A stretch of DNA of 58,068 nucleotides from an uncultured SAR86 cluster bacterium (GTDB lineage Bacteria; Pseudomonadota; Gammaproteobacteria; Magnimaribacterales; AG-339-G14). The notes under the pieces were generated by a model, which made no database searches, had not been told where the DNA came from, and worked only from the letters and a program-made list of their open reading frames with translations. Both the position numbers and the translations under genes were made by a program. This document shows, piece after piece, positions 1-9,163 of the stretch (positions within the stretch are counted from its first letter, which is position 1; each line of letters begins with the position of its first letter). The DNA is taken from the NCBI GenBank assembly GCA_902578495.1, contig CACHCY010000005.1, forward strand, positions 1-58,068, read 5' to 3'.

Positions 1-743
1 GAAATTAAGCATGCACCTATAAAAAAGGCTGCTGATGAGAAATCTCCAGGAACTTCAATTTGTCCTGGAGTTTTTAAATCACTTCTTTCAATTTCAACAA
101 TCCCTTTCGAAGATGAAATATTAGCTTCAAAAGTTTTCATCATCCTTTCTGTATGGTCTCTTGTTGGATATTTTTCTTTTACCTGAGTTTTACCTTCCGC
201 GTTTAATCCCGCCAATAAAATTGAGGATTTTACTTGCGCACTTGCAATTGGCATTTTGTAAGTAATACCTTTTAAACCAGTTGACGGAATAATCTTAAGA
301 GGAGGATTTTCTTTATTAGTCGCGAAAATTTTTGCTCCCATTTTTTGCAAAGGATCAATAATTCTCATCATAGGCCGATTTGAAAGAGAGGCATCTCCAG
401 TCAATGTGGATGAAAAGCTTAACGAGCTCAGGAATCCCGCAAAAAGTCTCATGCCTGTTCCAGAGTTACCAAAATAAAGATCTTTTGCTGGGGCAGATAA
501 TCCTTCTATGCCAGGAGAATCAAGAAAAATGATAGAGTTTTTAACCTTGGTTTCGATTCCAAGAAATCTAGCTACATTAAGCGAATTAAGAACATCTTCG
601 CTATTTTGTGAGCCGTGAATTTGCGTTTTTCCTTTGCTTAAAAGTCCAAATAAGATTGCTCTGTGCGAGATAGATTTATCGCCTGGAATAACAATCTCTC
701 CTGAAAGGTTTTTTTTCTTTGATGACTTTAATGATGTAGTCAT
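1..743 (-). CDS. aroA: 3-phosphoshikimate 1-carboxyvinyltransferase (EPSP synthase), N-terminal part, cut by window edge
   Basis: AroA transfers the enolpyruvyl group of PEP to shikimate-3-phosphate in the cytoplasmic shikimate pathway. About 247 of the usual ~430 residues are present; the C-terminal half lies beyond the left edge. Family motifs are visible: GDKSISHR near residue 21 (PEP/S3P-binding Lys and Arg), GNSGTGMRL near residue 92, and GDASLSNRPM. The ATG at 743 directly abuts the TGA of tyrA, so the two are probably translationally coupled. It is the last visible gene of a gyrA-serC-pheA-hisC-tyrA-aroA run. In pseudomonads cmk and rpsA usually follow, but that region is outside the window. 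Confidence 0.96.
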   Translation of the reverse strand, partial: MTTSLKSSKKKNLSGEIVIPGDKSISHRAILFGLLSKGKTQIHGSQNSEDVLNSLNVARFLGIETKVKNSIIFLDSPGIEGLSAPAKDLYFGNSGTGMRLFAGFLSSLSFSSTLTGDASLSNRPMMRIIDPLQKMGAKIFATNKENPPLKIIPSTGLKGITYKMPIASAQVKSSILLAGLNAEGKTQVKEKYPTRDHTERMMKTFEANISSSKGIVEIERSDLKTPGQIEVPGDFSSAAFFIGACLI

Positions 744-1574
744 TCAATCAATTATTTTTTTTCTTGCCTTGTTGGATTCAGCAATTAAGTTTTTAGTTTT
801 AGAGCGACTGCTTAAGATATTTTTTTCCATTACCTCTAATTCTTTCTTAAAACCTTTTATTGAATTTAAAATTTCCTTTTTATTTAGATCAAAAATATCG
901 CTCCACATTTCTGGGTCACTTGAAGAAATTCTAGTGAAGTCTTTTAGTCCACCTCCCATAAGGACTTTATTCTTTATATTTGAGGATTTTTCGATATATC
1001 TCATTAAGCTAAAACTAATTACATGAGGTAAGTGGCTTGTAGCTGCTAATATTTTATCGTGAGAGTTTAAATCCATTTTTATGCAATTAGAGCCTAAAGA
1101 TTCCCATAATTTTTGGGCCTTTGTAATTGAATTTTTTGACGTCATTTTTAACGGGGAAAGAATACAAATTTTGTTTTCAAAAAGTTTTATGTCAGATGCA
1201 TCTATCCCGCTTCCTTCGTTCCCTGCAATTGGATGTGAAAGAATAGCATTTTCAATTTTGTTGATAAAAGCATTCTTTTTTATCTTATTTTTAGAGCTAG
1301 ATGTCTCAGTAAATAGAACAGCATTTTTAATGAGATCTTTATTTTCGTTAACTAATTTATTGGTAACAATTGGAGGAGTTGAGAAAATAACTGAATAGGG
1401 TTTTGAAAGGTCTAAATCTGAGAATGTTCCTTTAATAATTTTATTTTTTATTGCATATGTGATTGTTTTTTTACTCAAATCCTCTGCATAGACTCTAATT
1501 CCCTGTTTGCAAAGAGACTTGGCTATAGATCCTCCAATATGACCTAAGCCGAATATTAGTATTTGTTCTTTCAA
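744..1574 (-). CDS. tyrA: Prephenate/arogenate dehydrogenase (TyrA family)
   Basis: This enzyme oxidatively decarboxylates prephenate (or arogenate) with NAD(P)+ on the way to tyrosine. The 276-residue protein starts with a Rossmann nucleotide-binding loop, GLGHIGGS at residues 9-16. It has the family's SHPIAGNEGSG segment with His114 and a second conserved stretch, SHDKILAATSHLPH, near 171-184. There is no chorismate mutase or ACT domain, so this is the short cyclohexadienyl-dehydrogenase form. The start is TTG at 1574, overlapping the hisC TGA as TTGA. Its stop abuts the aroA ATG; in many pseudomonads these two genes are fused, whereas here they remain separate reading frames. Confidence 0.94.
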   Translation of the reverse strand: MKEQILIFGLGHIGGSIAKSLCKQGIRVYAEDLSKKTITYAIKNKIIKGTFSDLDLSKPYSVIFSTPPIVTNKLVNENKDLIKNAVLFTETSSSKNKIKKNAFINKIENAILSHPIAGNEGSGIDASDIKLFENKICILSPLKMTSKNSITKAQKLWESLGSNCIKMDLNSHDKILAATSHLPHVISFSLMRYIEKSSNIKNKVLMGGGLKDFTRISSSDPEMWSDIFDLNKKEILNSIKGFKKELEVMEKNILSSRSKTKNLIAESNKARKKIID

Positions 1575-2680
1575 TTGCTTGAACCTTTAATCTTTTTTGT
1601 AGCCTCAATAAAAGCATCGTTTTCAAATTCCTGACCAATGCTTACTCTTACAAATCTATCCATATTGTAAGATTTGAGAGATCTCAATATGATTCCTTCA
1701 CTTAAAAAGGCTTCAAAGGTTTCATCAGAATCTGCACCCAAACTAAAAGAAAAGAAATTACCCTGAGTGGGCAGATATTCAATAATTTCTTTTTTAAAGA
1801 ATTGCATTAATTTATTTTTTTCTCTTTGGTTTAAATCGATAGATTTTCTTAAATGCTCCTTGTCATTTAAAGATGCAATACCCGCCTCAAGGGCAAAAGA
1901 ACTTACATTGAATGGCTGTCTAACACGATTTAAATAATCTGCAATTTTTTGAGATGAGATGCAGTAGCCAAGTCTATAAGCCGCAAGACCGTGAGCCTTT
2001 GAAAAACTTCTGGAAATTATCAAATTTTGATACTTATCGATTAAATCAAAAGGTACTTTGTAATGTTCATCTTCAATATATTCAAAGTAAGCCTGATCAA
2101 GAAAGACAATTAAATCATTTGGTATATCATTTAACATTGCTTCAATTTCAGAGAATGTATTTGCTGATCCTGTAGGATTATTTGGCGATGCTATGAAAAC
2201 TACCTTAGATTTTTTATCAACGAAATTAATTACCGAAGTTAAGTCTTGATGATAATTTTCAGTCACAGGCAATTCTCTTAAATCTGCTCCAGTAGCAAGG
2301 ATGGCAAGGGGATATATTGCAAATCCATGTTTAAAATAAAGTGCATTATCTCCATTCGTTAAAAAAGCTCTGGCTGAAAACTCAATCAAATCATTGGATC
2401 CATTTCCTAACGTAATGCAATCAAGTGGAACTTTTTCTAACTTTGAGATTTCTTGTTTTAGTTTTGTGCCATTTCCATCAGGATATCTATGCGCTTCTTC
2501 AACAATATGACTAATTGCTTTAGTAGCTAACTTACTAGGACCTATAGGATTCTCGTTGCTTGCAAGCTTTATCAGCTTTTCTTTGCTTATGTTGAGGCTA
2601 TCGGATGATTTTCCAGGTTGATAAGGAGTTATCTTATTTACGCCGAGATTTACTCTATCTTCGGGAAAAGTCTTTTTCAT
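1571..2680 (-). CDS. hisC: Histidinol-phosphate / aromatic aminotransferase
   Basis: This is a PLP-dependent fold-type I aminotransferase acting on histidinol phosphate, and in this operon context probably also on aromatic keto acids. The 369-residue protein has SNENPIGPS (41-49), the substrate/cofactor segment SPNNPTGS (165-172) and the PLP-lysine motif SFSKAHGLAAYRLGY with Lys228 and a conserved Arg236. The ATG at 2680 overlaps the pheA TAA by one base (TAATG). Its position between pheA and tyrA, as in the classical supraoperon, suggests a role in phenylalanine/tyrosine transamination as well as histidine synthesis; this dual role is inferred. No other his biosynthesis gene except hisZ is in the window. 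Confidence 0.92.
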   Translation of the reverse strand: MKKTFPEDRVNLGVNKITPYQPGKSSDSLNISKEKLIKLASNENPIGPSKLATKAISHIVEEAHRYPDGNGTKLKQEISKLEKVPLDCITLGNGSNDLIEFSARAFLTNGDNALYFKHGFAIYPLAILATGADLRELPVTENYHQDLTSVINFVDKKSKVVFIASPNNPTGSANTFSEIEAMLNDIPNDLIVFLDQAYFEYIEDEHYKVPFDLIDKYQNLIISRSFSKAHGLAAYRLGYCISSQKIADYLNRVRQPFNVSSFALEAGIASLNDKEHLRKSIDLNQREKNKLMQFFKKEIIEYLPTQGNFFSFSLGADSDETFEAFLSEGIILRSLKSYNMDRFVRVSIGQEFENDAFIEATKKIKGSSN

Positions 2681-3771
2681 TAAATTCCTTTGGGATAGGA
2701 TCCCAAAACTTTTAAATTTAGTGAAAGTCGTGATATTTTTTTTAGGGCAATATCTACATTCTTATCAGTCTCGTGACCATCTAATTCTATAAAAAACATA
2801 TACTCCCAGTTGTTCTTTTTGGTTGGCCTCGATTGAATGTTTGTAAGATTGATTTTTTGTTCTTTAAACTTTTCTAAGATATCTGAAAGTGCTCCAGACT
2901 TATTTTTTGTTATTATGCTTACGCTAGTTTTATCCTCTTTTGTAGCTGAGACGTCATGATTTCCGACAATGATAAATCTTGTTTTATTATTTTTATAATC
3001 TTGAATATTTCGCTTTAAAACTTTCATGTCGTATTTTTTTGCAGCCTCAATAGAAGCTATAGCAGCGGAATAATTTGTTCTTTTTGACTGCAATACTCCT
3101 TGAGAATTACTTGTCACATCTTTTTTTATAACTTTGGGTAAATTTTTACTCATCCAAGATTGGGACTGTGCAAAAGCCTGACTGTGCGCGAAGATAGTTT
3201 TAATACTTGAAAGAGCAATGTTTTTCTTTGATAAAAGGCTTAAATTAATTGGAATGCTTATCTCGCTGCAAATCTTTAGATTACTTTCAATGATTTCATC
3301 TAAAGTAGAATTTACTAGGCCTTCAGTTGAATTTTCAATTGGCAAAACTCCGTAATATTCTGAATTATCTTCAACTGAATCTATAATTTCTCGGATAGAT
3401 CCGCAAGAAACAAAATTTGTAGAGGACCCGAAATGTTTTTTTGCAGCTTTTTCTGAAAATGAACCTTCAGGCCCCAAATATGCAACCTTAATTTCAAATG
3501 CTGTTGAAAAACAGGCCGATATAATATCCTGAAAAATTGTTCTGATTTTATTATCCTCTAGCGGCGAGTTATTCAAAGATTGTAAACGCCTAATAATTTC
3601 TCTCTCTCTATCTGGACGATAAAAAGGGCCTTTCGATGTATTTTTTTTTAAATTCTCAGCATCAATAACCAAAGAGACCCTTTCTTCAAGTAAAGAGAGC
3701 ATCTGGTCATCAATTAAATCAATTTTCTTACGAATTAAACCTAATGATTTTTCTAATTTTGAGTTAGCCAT
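2680..3771 (-). CDS. pheA: Bifunctional chorismate mutase / prephenate dehydratase (P-protein)
   Basis: PheA converts chorismate to prephenate and then to phenylpyruvate. An AroQ-type chorismate mutase occupies about residues 1-90. A prephenate dehydratase domain follows (GPEGSFSEKAA, PIENSTEGLVNSTLDE, and TRFIIVG with the catalytic Thr-Arg-Phe). A C-terminal ACT domain starts at SGALSDILEKF, where phenylalanine feedback would act; the usual ESRP motif reads QSRP. I chose the ATG at 3771 because MANSKLEK matches the usual beginning of the mutase helix. A frame-compatible ATG at 3789 would add six residues inside serC. The chosen start overlaps the serC stop by 8 bases. Confidence 0.93.
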   Translation of the reverse strand: MANSKLEKSLGLIRKKIDLIDDQMLSLLEERVSLVIDAENLKKNTSKGPFYRPDREREIIRRLQSLNNSPLEDNKIRTIFQDIISACFSTAFEIKVAYLGPEGSFSEKAAKKHFGSSTNFVSCGSIREIIDSVEDNSEYYGVLPIENSTEGLVNSTLDEIIESNLKICSEISIPINLSLLSKKNIALSSIKTIFAHSQAFAQSQSWMSKNLPKVIKKDVTSNSQGVLQSKRTNYSAAIASIEAAKKYDMKVLKRNIQDYKNNKTRFIIVGNHDVSATKEDKTSVSIITKNKSGALSDILEKFKEQKINLTNIQSRPTKKNNWEYMFFIELDGHETDKNVDIALKKISRLSLNLKVLGSYPKGI

Positions 3772-4843
3772 ACTTATTTGCAAATACATCCATAAAAGAA
3801 ACTAGAGCATCTATAGCTTCTTCTGGCACAGCATTGTATATGCTAGCTCTCATCCCTCCAACTGATCTATGACCAGCAAGATTCAGTAAACCTTCTTTTT
3901 CGCTTTCTTTAAGAAATGAATCATTTAGGGAATCATCGTTCAATAAGAATGGAACATTCATGATAGACCTACTCTCGATAGATACATCGTTGTAGTAAAA
4001 ATCACTGTTGTCTATGTAATCATAAAGTTTTTTTGCTTTTCCAAGATTAATTTCTTCAATTGATTTAAGGCCGCCATTCCTTTTAAGCCAAGAAAAAACT
4101 TTTCCTGAAAGATACCAAGCAAATGTAGGAGGCGTGTTGTACATTGATTCAGAATCTGCATATGTCTGGTAACTCATTAAAGCGGGAAGATCATCTCTTT
4201 TTTGAATTAAGTCTTTTCGAATAATTACAATTGCTAACCCAGCTGGGCCAATATTTTTTTGAGCGCCTGCATAAATGAGTCCAAACTTTTTTACATCTAG
4301 AGGCTCAGAGAGTATGTTGGAAGAACAGTCAGAAACTATTACTTTTTCTGGCAAATCATCTAACGACCTGCATGCAACTCCTTCAATTGTCTCATTCATC
4401 ACCATATGTATGTAGGAGGAATCTTCTGAAATATTCCAGTCATTTATTGGAGGATATTTTTTGAATGAAATATCTTTCGAAGATGCGGCTATATTAACGT
4501 TATGAAATTTCTTAGCTTCAGCTATAGCTTTTTTAGACCACGATCCGACCTCTAAATAATCTAGCTTTTGGCTCTTATTTCCGAGATTCATTGGAATCAT
4601 TGAAAATTGTAAACTGGCACCCCCTTGAATAAATAAAACATCGTAATCATCGGGTATGGATAATAAATCAATGAAATCTTGTTTTGCTTGCTCCGCTATG
4701 GATACAAACTCTTTGCTTCTGTGGCTCATTTCCATAACCGCTAAACCATGATTTTTATAATCTAGAGTTTCTTCCTGTAACTCCTGCAAGACTTCTTCAG
4801 GAAGCGCAGCTGGACCTGCACAAAAATTAAATGCCCTAGTCAT
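3764..4843 (-). CDS. serC: Phosphoserine aminotransferase
   Basis: SerC is a PLP enzyme that makes 3-phosphoserine from 3-phosphohydroxypyruvate, and acts in parallel in pyridoxine synthesis. From the chosen ATG at 4843 it has 359 residues beginning [15 protein letters not shown], the family's typical N-terminus. An upstream ATG at 4855 would add only four residues. The PLP lysine is in [12 protein letters not shown] (Lys196 from this start). The C-terminal [18 protein letters not shown] segment is the phosphate-binding end. It overlaps gyrA by 8 bases and pheA by 8 bases, and is the second gene of the gyrA-to-aroA run. Confidence 0.95.
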   Translation of the reverse strand: MTRAFNFCAGPAALPEEVLQELQEETLDYKNHGLAVMEMSHRSKEFVSIAEQAKQDFIDLLSIPDDYDVLFIQGGASLQFSMIPMNLGNKSQKLDYLEVGSWSKKAIAEAKKFHNVNIAASSKDISFKKYPPINDWNISEDSSYIHMVMNETIEGVACRSLDDLPEKVIVSDCSSNILSEPLDVKKFGLIYAGAQKNIGPAGLAIVIIRKDLIQKRDDLPALMSYQTYADSESMYNTPPTFAWYLSGKVFSWLKRNGGLKSIEEINLGKAKKLYDYIDNSDFYYNDVSIESRSIMNVPFLLNDDSLNDSFLKESEKEGLLNLAGHRSVGGMRASIYNAVPEEAIDALVSFMDVFANKYG

Positions 4844-7364
4844 CTGTATCTTCAATTATAGAAGCCAGCCCCACTAGCTTTTCTGAGTCTTTAAGTTTTA
4901 TAACAGTTACTCCTTGAGTATTTCGTCCAATGACATTAATTTGATCGACTTTAGTTCTGACTAAAGTACCTTTGTTACTAATTAACATGATTTCTTGGTC
5001 TTCTATAACCTGATTTGCGCCTATAAGCAATCCATTCCTATCGGAAGTTTGCATTGCAATAACACCTTTCGCTCCTCTCCTAGTTTTTCTGAAGTCATCG
5101 ACGTTTGTTCTTTTCCCATAACCGTTTTCAGAAACAGTGAAGATTGTATTTTCTTTCTCAGGAACAAGGAGAGATATGACCTGATCATCTTGCCCCAAAT
5201 TGATGCCTTTAACTCCCCTAGCAGCCCTTCCCATTGATCTAGCTTCCTTTTCATCAAAAAAAACTGCTTTACCAGATTGAGAAACTAGCATGATGAATTT
5301 TTCTCCATCGGTTAAAGTTGAGCCTACTAATTCATCATCAGGATCAAGTTTTATAGCTCTTTTTCCAACTTTCCATTGTCTTTTAAATTCATCTAAAGAA
5401 GTTTTCTTTACCACCCCTTTTTTTGTTGCCATGAAAACAAATCCTGGCTCTTCAAACGATTCAACGTTCAATAAACTCGTTATTCTCTCTCCTTCATCTA
5501 AATTTATTAAGTTTATAAGCGGCCTACCTTTGGCAACTCTTGATGCTGCAGGGATTTGATAAACCTTAAGCCAATATACTTTGCCTAAATTAGAAAAACA
5601 TAAAAGCGTTGAATGAGTATTTGCAACTATAAGCTGCTCTACAAAATCCTCATCTTTAACGGATGCAGCGGTTTTACCTACACCGCCTCTTCGTTGAGAT
5701 CTGTAAACTTCAAGAGACTGAGTTTTTGCATAACCTAGGTGGGAGATAGTCACAACCATATCTTCCTGTTTGATCAAATCCTCATCAGTCAGATCTAACT
5801 TATCCTCGATAGGAGTCTTTCTAGCATCTCCATACTCTTCTTTAATCTCATTTAGCTCTTCTTTGATAACGCTTATGAGCTTATTTTTATCCGAAAGAAT
5901 TTCTTGTAATTTTTTTATTTGATCTAATATTTCAGCATACTCTTCTTTTAATGATTCCTGTTCAAGTCCAGTAAGTCTTTGAAGTCTGAGATCTAATATT
6001 GCCTGTGCCTGGTGATCCGATAGTTGGTATTTATTTCCGGACAATCCAAAATCATTTTTTTTACTTCCGGATATATCAGCGCCAGATGCTTTGAGTAGCT
6101 TAACCACATTAGAGGCTTTCCATGATTTTGATAACAATTTTTTCTTGGCTTCTTGTCCATCCTTTGATTTTTTAATCAGATCTATAACAGGATCTATGTT
6201 TTCTAAAGCTACGGTAAGTCCCTCGAGAACATGAGATCTATTTTTTGCTTTTTCTAGATCAAATTTGGTTCTTCTGGTTACTACCTCTTTCCTATGATCA
6301 ATAAATACTTCAAGAATTTGTTTTAAATTTAAAAGTTTTGGGACGTTGTTTATTAATGCTACGTTATTGATCCCGTAAACATTTTCTAAAGGAGTTAATG
6401 CATATAAGTTATTAAGGATAACTTCTGGAGATTGACCAGATCTAATTTCAATTACTATTCTAACGCCATCTTTATTAGACTCATCCCTTATTTCAGAAAT
6501 TCCCTCAATTCTTTTTTCTTTGGAAAGTTCAGCAATTTTCTCTACCAATCTTGATTTATCTACTTGGTATGGAATTTCAGAAACTATGATTTTGTAACGG
6601 TCTTTTTTGTCTGTTTCTATGTCGGCTTTTGCTCTGAGATAGACTCTGCCCTTTCCAGTTTTTGCTGCTTCTATAAGGCCAGCTCTTCCATTAATGAACC
6701 CGCCGGTTGGAAAATCTGGACCAGGTATAATCTCTAAAAGGGAATCAATATCAGCATCCGGATTATCAATAAGCAACAAGCATGCTTCTATAGACTCAGT
6801 TAAATTATGAGGAAGCATGTTTGTAGCCATGCCTACTGCAATTCCAGATGAGCCGTTAACAAGAAGATTTGGGATTTTTGTAGGAAGAACTTCAGGCATT
6901 AACTCAGTGCCGTCATAATTTTCCACAAAATTAACTGTATCTTTATTTAAATCTGCAAGTAGTTCATGAGCAATTTTTGAAAGTCTGACTTCGGTATATC
7001 TCATTGCTGCTGGCGGATCTCCATCCATAGATCCAAAATTTCCTTGGCCATCAACTAAGGTATAACGAAGAGCAAAGTCTTGCGCCATTCTAACAAGCGT
7101 GTGATAAACGGCAGCGTCTCCGTGAGGATGATATTTACCTATGACGTTACCAACTATTCTTGCTGACTTTTTATAAGCCCTATTCCAATCATTGCCCTCT
7201 ACATTCATGGCAAATAATGTTCTCCTATGAACTGGCTTTAGCCCATCTCTAGCATCAGGCAATGCTCTTCCTACAATTACGCTCATTGCGTAATCCATAT
7301 AGGAAGATTTAAGCTCTTCCTCAATACTTATAGTGGAATCTTTATCGTCAAAAATGTCTGTCAT
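4836..7364 (-). CDS. gyrA: DNA gyrase subunit A
   Basis: GyrA is the breakage-reunion subunit of type II topoisomerase that introduces negative supercoils. The 842-residue protein has the winged-helix/tower core with catalytic Tyr123 in AAMRYTE. A C-terminal beta-pinwheel carries a GyrA box, QRRGGVG, near residue 560, which identifies it as GyrA rather than ParC. It is slightly shorter than the 875-residue E. coli protein. The quinolone-binding segment reads [11 protein letters not shown], so the equivalents of E. coli Ser83 and Asp87 are Ala84 and His88. It is the first gene of the supraoperon, with its own extended -10 promoter upstream. Confidence 0.98.
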   Translation of the reverse strand: MTDIFDDKDSTISIEEELKSSYMDYAMSVIVGRALPDARDGLKPVHRRTLFAMNVEGNDWNRAYKKSARIVGNVIGKYHPHGDAAVYHTLVRMAQDFALRYTLVDGQGNFGSMDGDPPAAMRYTEVRLSKIAHELLADLNKDTVNFVENYDGTELMPEVLPTKIPNLLVNGSSGIAVGMATNMLPHNLTESIEACLLLIDNPDADIDSLLEIIPGPDFPTGGFINGRAGLIEAAKTGKGRVYLRAKADIETDKKDRYKIIVSEIPYQVDKSRLVEKIAELSKEKRIEGISEIRDESNKDGVRIVIEIRSGQSPEVILNNLYALTPLENVYGINNVALINNVPKLLNLKQILEVFIDHRKEVVTRRTKFDLEKAKNRSHVLEGLTVALENIDPVIDLIKKSKDGQEAKKKLLSKSWKASNVVKLLKASGADISGSKKNDFGLSGNKYQLSDHQAQAILDLRLQRLTGLEQESLKEEYAEILDQIKKLQEILSDKNKLISVIKEELNEIKEEYGDARKTPIEDKLDLTDEDLIKQEDMVVTISHLGYAKTQSLEVYRSQRRGGVGKTAASVKDEDFVEQLIVANTHSTLLCFSNLGKVYWLKVYQIPAASRVAKGRPLINLINLDEGERITSLLNVESFEEPGFVFMATKKGVVKKTSLDEFKRQWKVGKRAIKLDPDDELVGSTLTDGEKFIMLVSQSGKAVFFDEKEARSMGRAARGVKGINLGQDDQVISLLVPEKENTIFTVSENGYGKRTNVDDFRKTRRGAKGVIAMQTSDRNGLLIGANQVIEDQEIMLISNKGTLVRTKVDQINVIGRNTQGVTVIKLKDSEKLVGLASIIEDTDD

Positions 7365-7420
7365 TCAATGAAATGATACTAAGAAAAATCAATAGAAAAT
7401 AAGCTCAAAATACTGGATGA

Positions 7421-7429
7421 ATTATAGCA
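7421..7429 (-). promoter_or_regulatory. Extended -10 promoter for gyrA
   Basis: Read on the minus strand this is TGC followed by a perfect TATAAT, an extended -10 element, in the 92-base gap between pntB and gyrA. Transcription would start near 7414, giving a leader of about 50 bases. No good -35 hexamer is visible at 16-18 bases, as expected for extended -10 promoters. It would drive the whole gyrA-serC-pheA-hisC-tyrA-aroA run. Confidence 0.6.
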
Positions 7430-7456
7430 TTTCTAACGTATTCTTAGGGGTTTATT

Positions 7457-8887
7457 TTATGACTTAAACTCAGAAACTAAGCCACTTACAGACTCTTTTG
7501 CATCACCAAAAAGCATGCGAGTATTTTGTTTAAAAAATAAACTATTTTGTATCCCTGCGAAACCAGAAGCCATGGATCTTTTTAGGACAAAGACTGTTTT
7601 AGCTCTATCAACCTCTATGACGGGCATGCCATATATAGGACTTGATTCGTCCTCTCTAGCATCAGGATTCACAACATCATTAGCACCAATGACAATGCAT
7701 ACATCTATGGTATCCATAACAGGATTTACATCTTGAGGCTCAACAAGAACATCGTATGAAACATTTGCTTCTGCTAACAGCACATTCATGTGTCCTGGCA
7801 TCCTGCCAGCAACTGGATGAATTGCATACTTAACTTCGCAACCATTATCTTGAAGCAACTCCCCTAACTCCCTTACAGAGTGTTGTGCTTGAGAAACAGC
7901 CATCCCATAACCTGGAACGATAAGAACTGATGAAGCAGCCTCTAATATGAGGTAAGAATCTGCAATGTTGATAGGCTTTACATCACCTTGAACCTTTCCT
8001 TCACCAGAAGACGAGGAGGAGTCAGTCGCTCCAAAACCTGCAAAAAGAACGTTAAGCAATGATCTGTTCATTGCCTTACACATTATATTAGTAAGGATCA
8101 ATCCGCTTGCCCCTACTAATGAACCAGCAACAATCAATACATTGTTCCCTATTACAAATCCTGCTGCACATGCAGCAAGGCCAGAATAACTGTTAAGAAG
8201 AGCAATAATTACAGGCATATCAGCACCACCTATAGGTATGGCTAATAAAATTCCCAGTAAAAGAGATAATGCTATTAGGAGAATTAATGCATATTGCTCG
8301 TTAATCCAATCAAAGCCAAAAAGAATTTCAGCGAAGAAAATACGCGAACAAAACTGAAAAAGTAATAGAAGAAGTAATAAAATTACTAAGCCAGTGAGGA
8401 TTTTTTGACCGATAAATAAATAAGGTTTACCGGGCATAATTTCTGAAAGTTTCCCAAATGCAATTAAGCTTCCTGAGAAAGTTACCCCACCAATGATAGT
8501 TGCGATTCCTATTGCAATCATTGCCACTAGATTAGAAGTTGTTAAAGCAAATAATTCTGCAGAGGCAACCAGAAGGCTTGATGCTCCACCGAAGCCATTC
8601 AATAAAGCAACTAATTCAGGCATTGATGTCATTTTTATTCTTAATGCAGCAATTGCTCCAACTGCTCCGCCTCCAATAAGACCTAACAAGATAAATTGAA
8701 ATGAAACTATTTCTTTGCTTAATAAAGTTACAACTACAGCAAGAAGCATTCCTAGAGAAGATACAAAATTTCCTCTTTGAGCTGTATCGGGTGAGCTCAA
8801 CATTTTCAAACCAAATATAAATAAAACCGAAGCAAAGATATAACTTAGGTTGATAAAGGTATTATTCTGTAAGGCTTCTAAAATCAT
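7457..8887 (-). CDS. pntB: NAD(P) transhydrogenase subunit beta
   Basis: PntB carries the NADP(H)-binding domain and half of the proton channel of the membrane transhydrogenase, which uses the proton motive force to make NADPH from NADH. The 476-residue protein has about eight to nine hydrophobic helices in its first ~270 residues, then a soluble dIII domain with VPGYGMAVSQAQHSV and GANDVVNP, the NADP-binding signatures. The ATG overlaps the pntAb TGA as ATGA. It is the last gene of pntAa-pntAb-pntB. The gyrA promoter begins about 30 bases after its stop, and no clear terminator separates the two units. Confidence 0.96.
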   Translation of the reverse strand: MILEALQNNTFINLSYIFASVLFIFGLKMLSSPDTAQRGNFVSSLGMLLAVVVTLLSKEIVSFQFILLGLIGGGAVGAIAALRIKMTSMPELVALLNGFGGASSLLVASAELFALTTSNLVAMIAIGIATIIGGVTFSGSLIAFGKLSEIMPGKPYLFIGQKILTGLVILLLLLLLFQFCSRIFFAEILFGFDWINEQYALILLIALSLLLGILLAIPIGGADMPVIIALLNSYSGLAACAAGFVIGNNVLIVAGSLVGASGLILTNIMCKAMNRSLLNVLFAGFGATDSSSSSGEGKVQGDVKPINIADSYLILEAASSVLIVPGYGMAVSQAQHSVRELGELLQDNGCEVKYAIHPVAGRMPGHMNVLLAEANVSYDVLVEPQDVNPVMDTIDVCIVIGANDVVNPDAREDESSPIYGMPVIEVDRAKTVFVLKRSMASGFAGIQNSLFFKQNTRMLFGDAKESVSGLVSEFKS

Positions 8888-9159
8888 TTTTTCTTAAACA
8901 TTCTAAGCATTCTATTTGTGACTAAATATCCGCCAACAACATTAAGACTTGCCAAGAAAACAGCTACTGTTCCTAAGGCAATAGTAATACTTGAAGAGTC
9001 GCCCCCCGAAGATAAAATTGCTCCAACAAGGGTTATTCCAGAAATCGCATTAGCACCTGACATCAAAGGAGTGTGAAGAGTAGATGGAACCTTATTAATA
9101 AGCTCAAAACCCAAAAATATTGAAAGGACAAGGACAAACAGTAGCAGCATCATTTCCAT
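8884..9159 (-). CDS. pntAb: NAD(P) transhydrogenase alpha subunit, membrane part
   Basis: This 91-residue protein consists of about three membrane helices and corresponds to the C-terminal dII portion of E. coli PntA. Recognisable segments are GFELINKVPSTLHTPLMSG and a Gly-rich hydrophobic run ending NVVGGYLVTNRML. It would contribute helices to the proton channel together with PntB. The gene lies four bases after pntAa and overlaps pntB by four. The alpha subunit is therefore split into two chains, as known from Rhodospirillum, rather than one polypeptide as in E. coli. Confidence 0.94.
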   Translation of the reverse strand: MEMMLLLFVLVLSIFLGFELINKVPSTLHTPLMSGANAISGITLVGAILSSGGDSSSITIALGTVAVFLASLNVVGGYLVTNRMLRMFKKK

Positions 9160-9163
9160 TAAT

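Noticed and set aside
634-1398. Plus-strand open frames across aroA and tyrA
   Set aside because: They are antisense shadows of strongly conserved minus-strand genes and resemble no known protein.
5021-5257. A second minus-strand frame inside gyrA
   Set aside because: It overlaps the GyrA C-terminal domain in another frame and has no initiation signal or family features.
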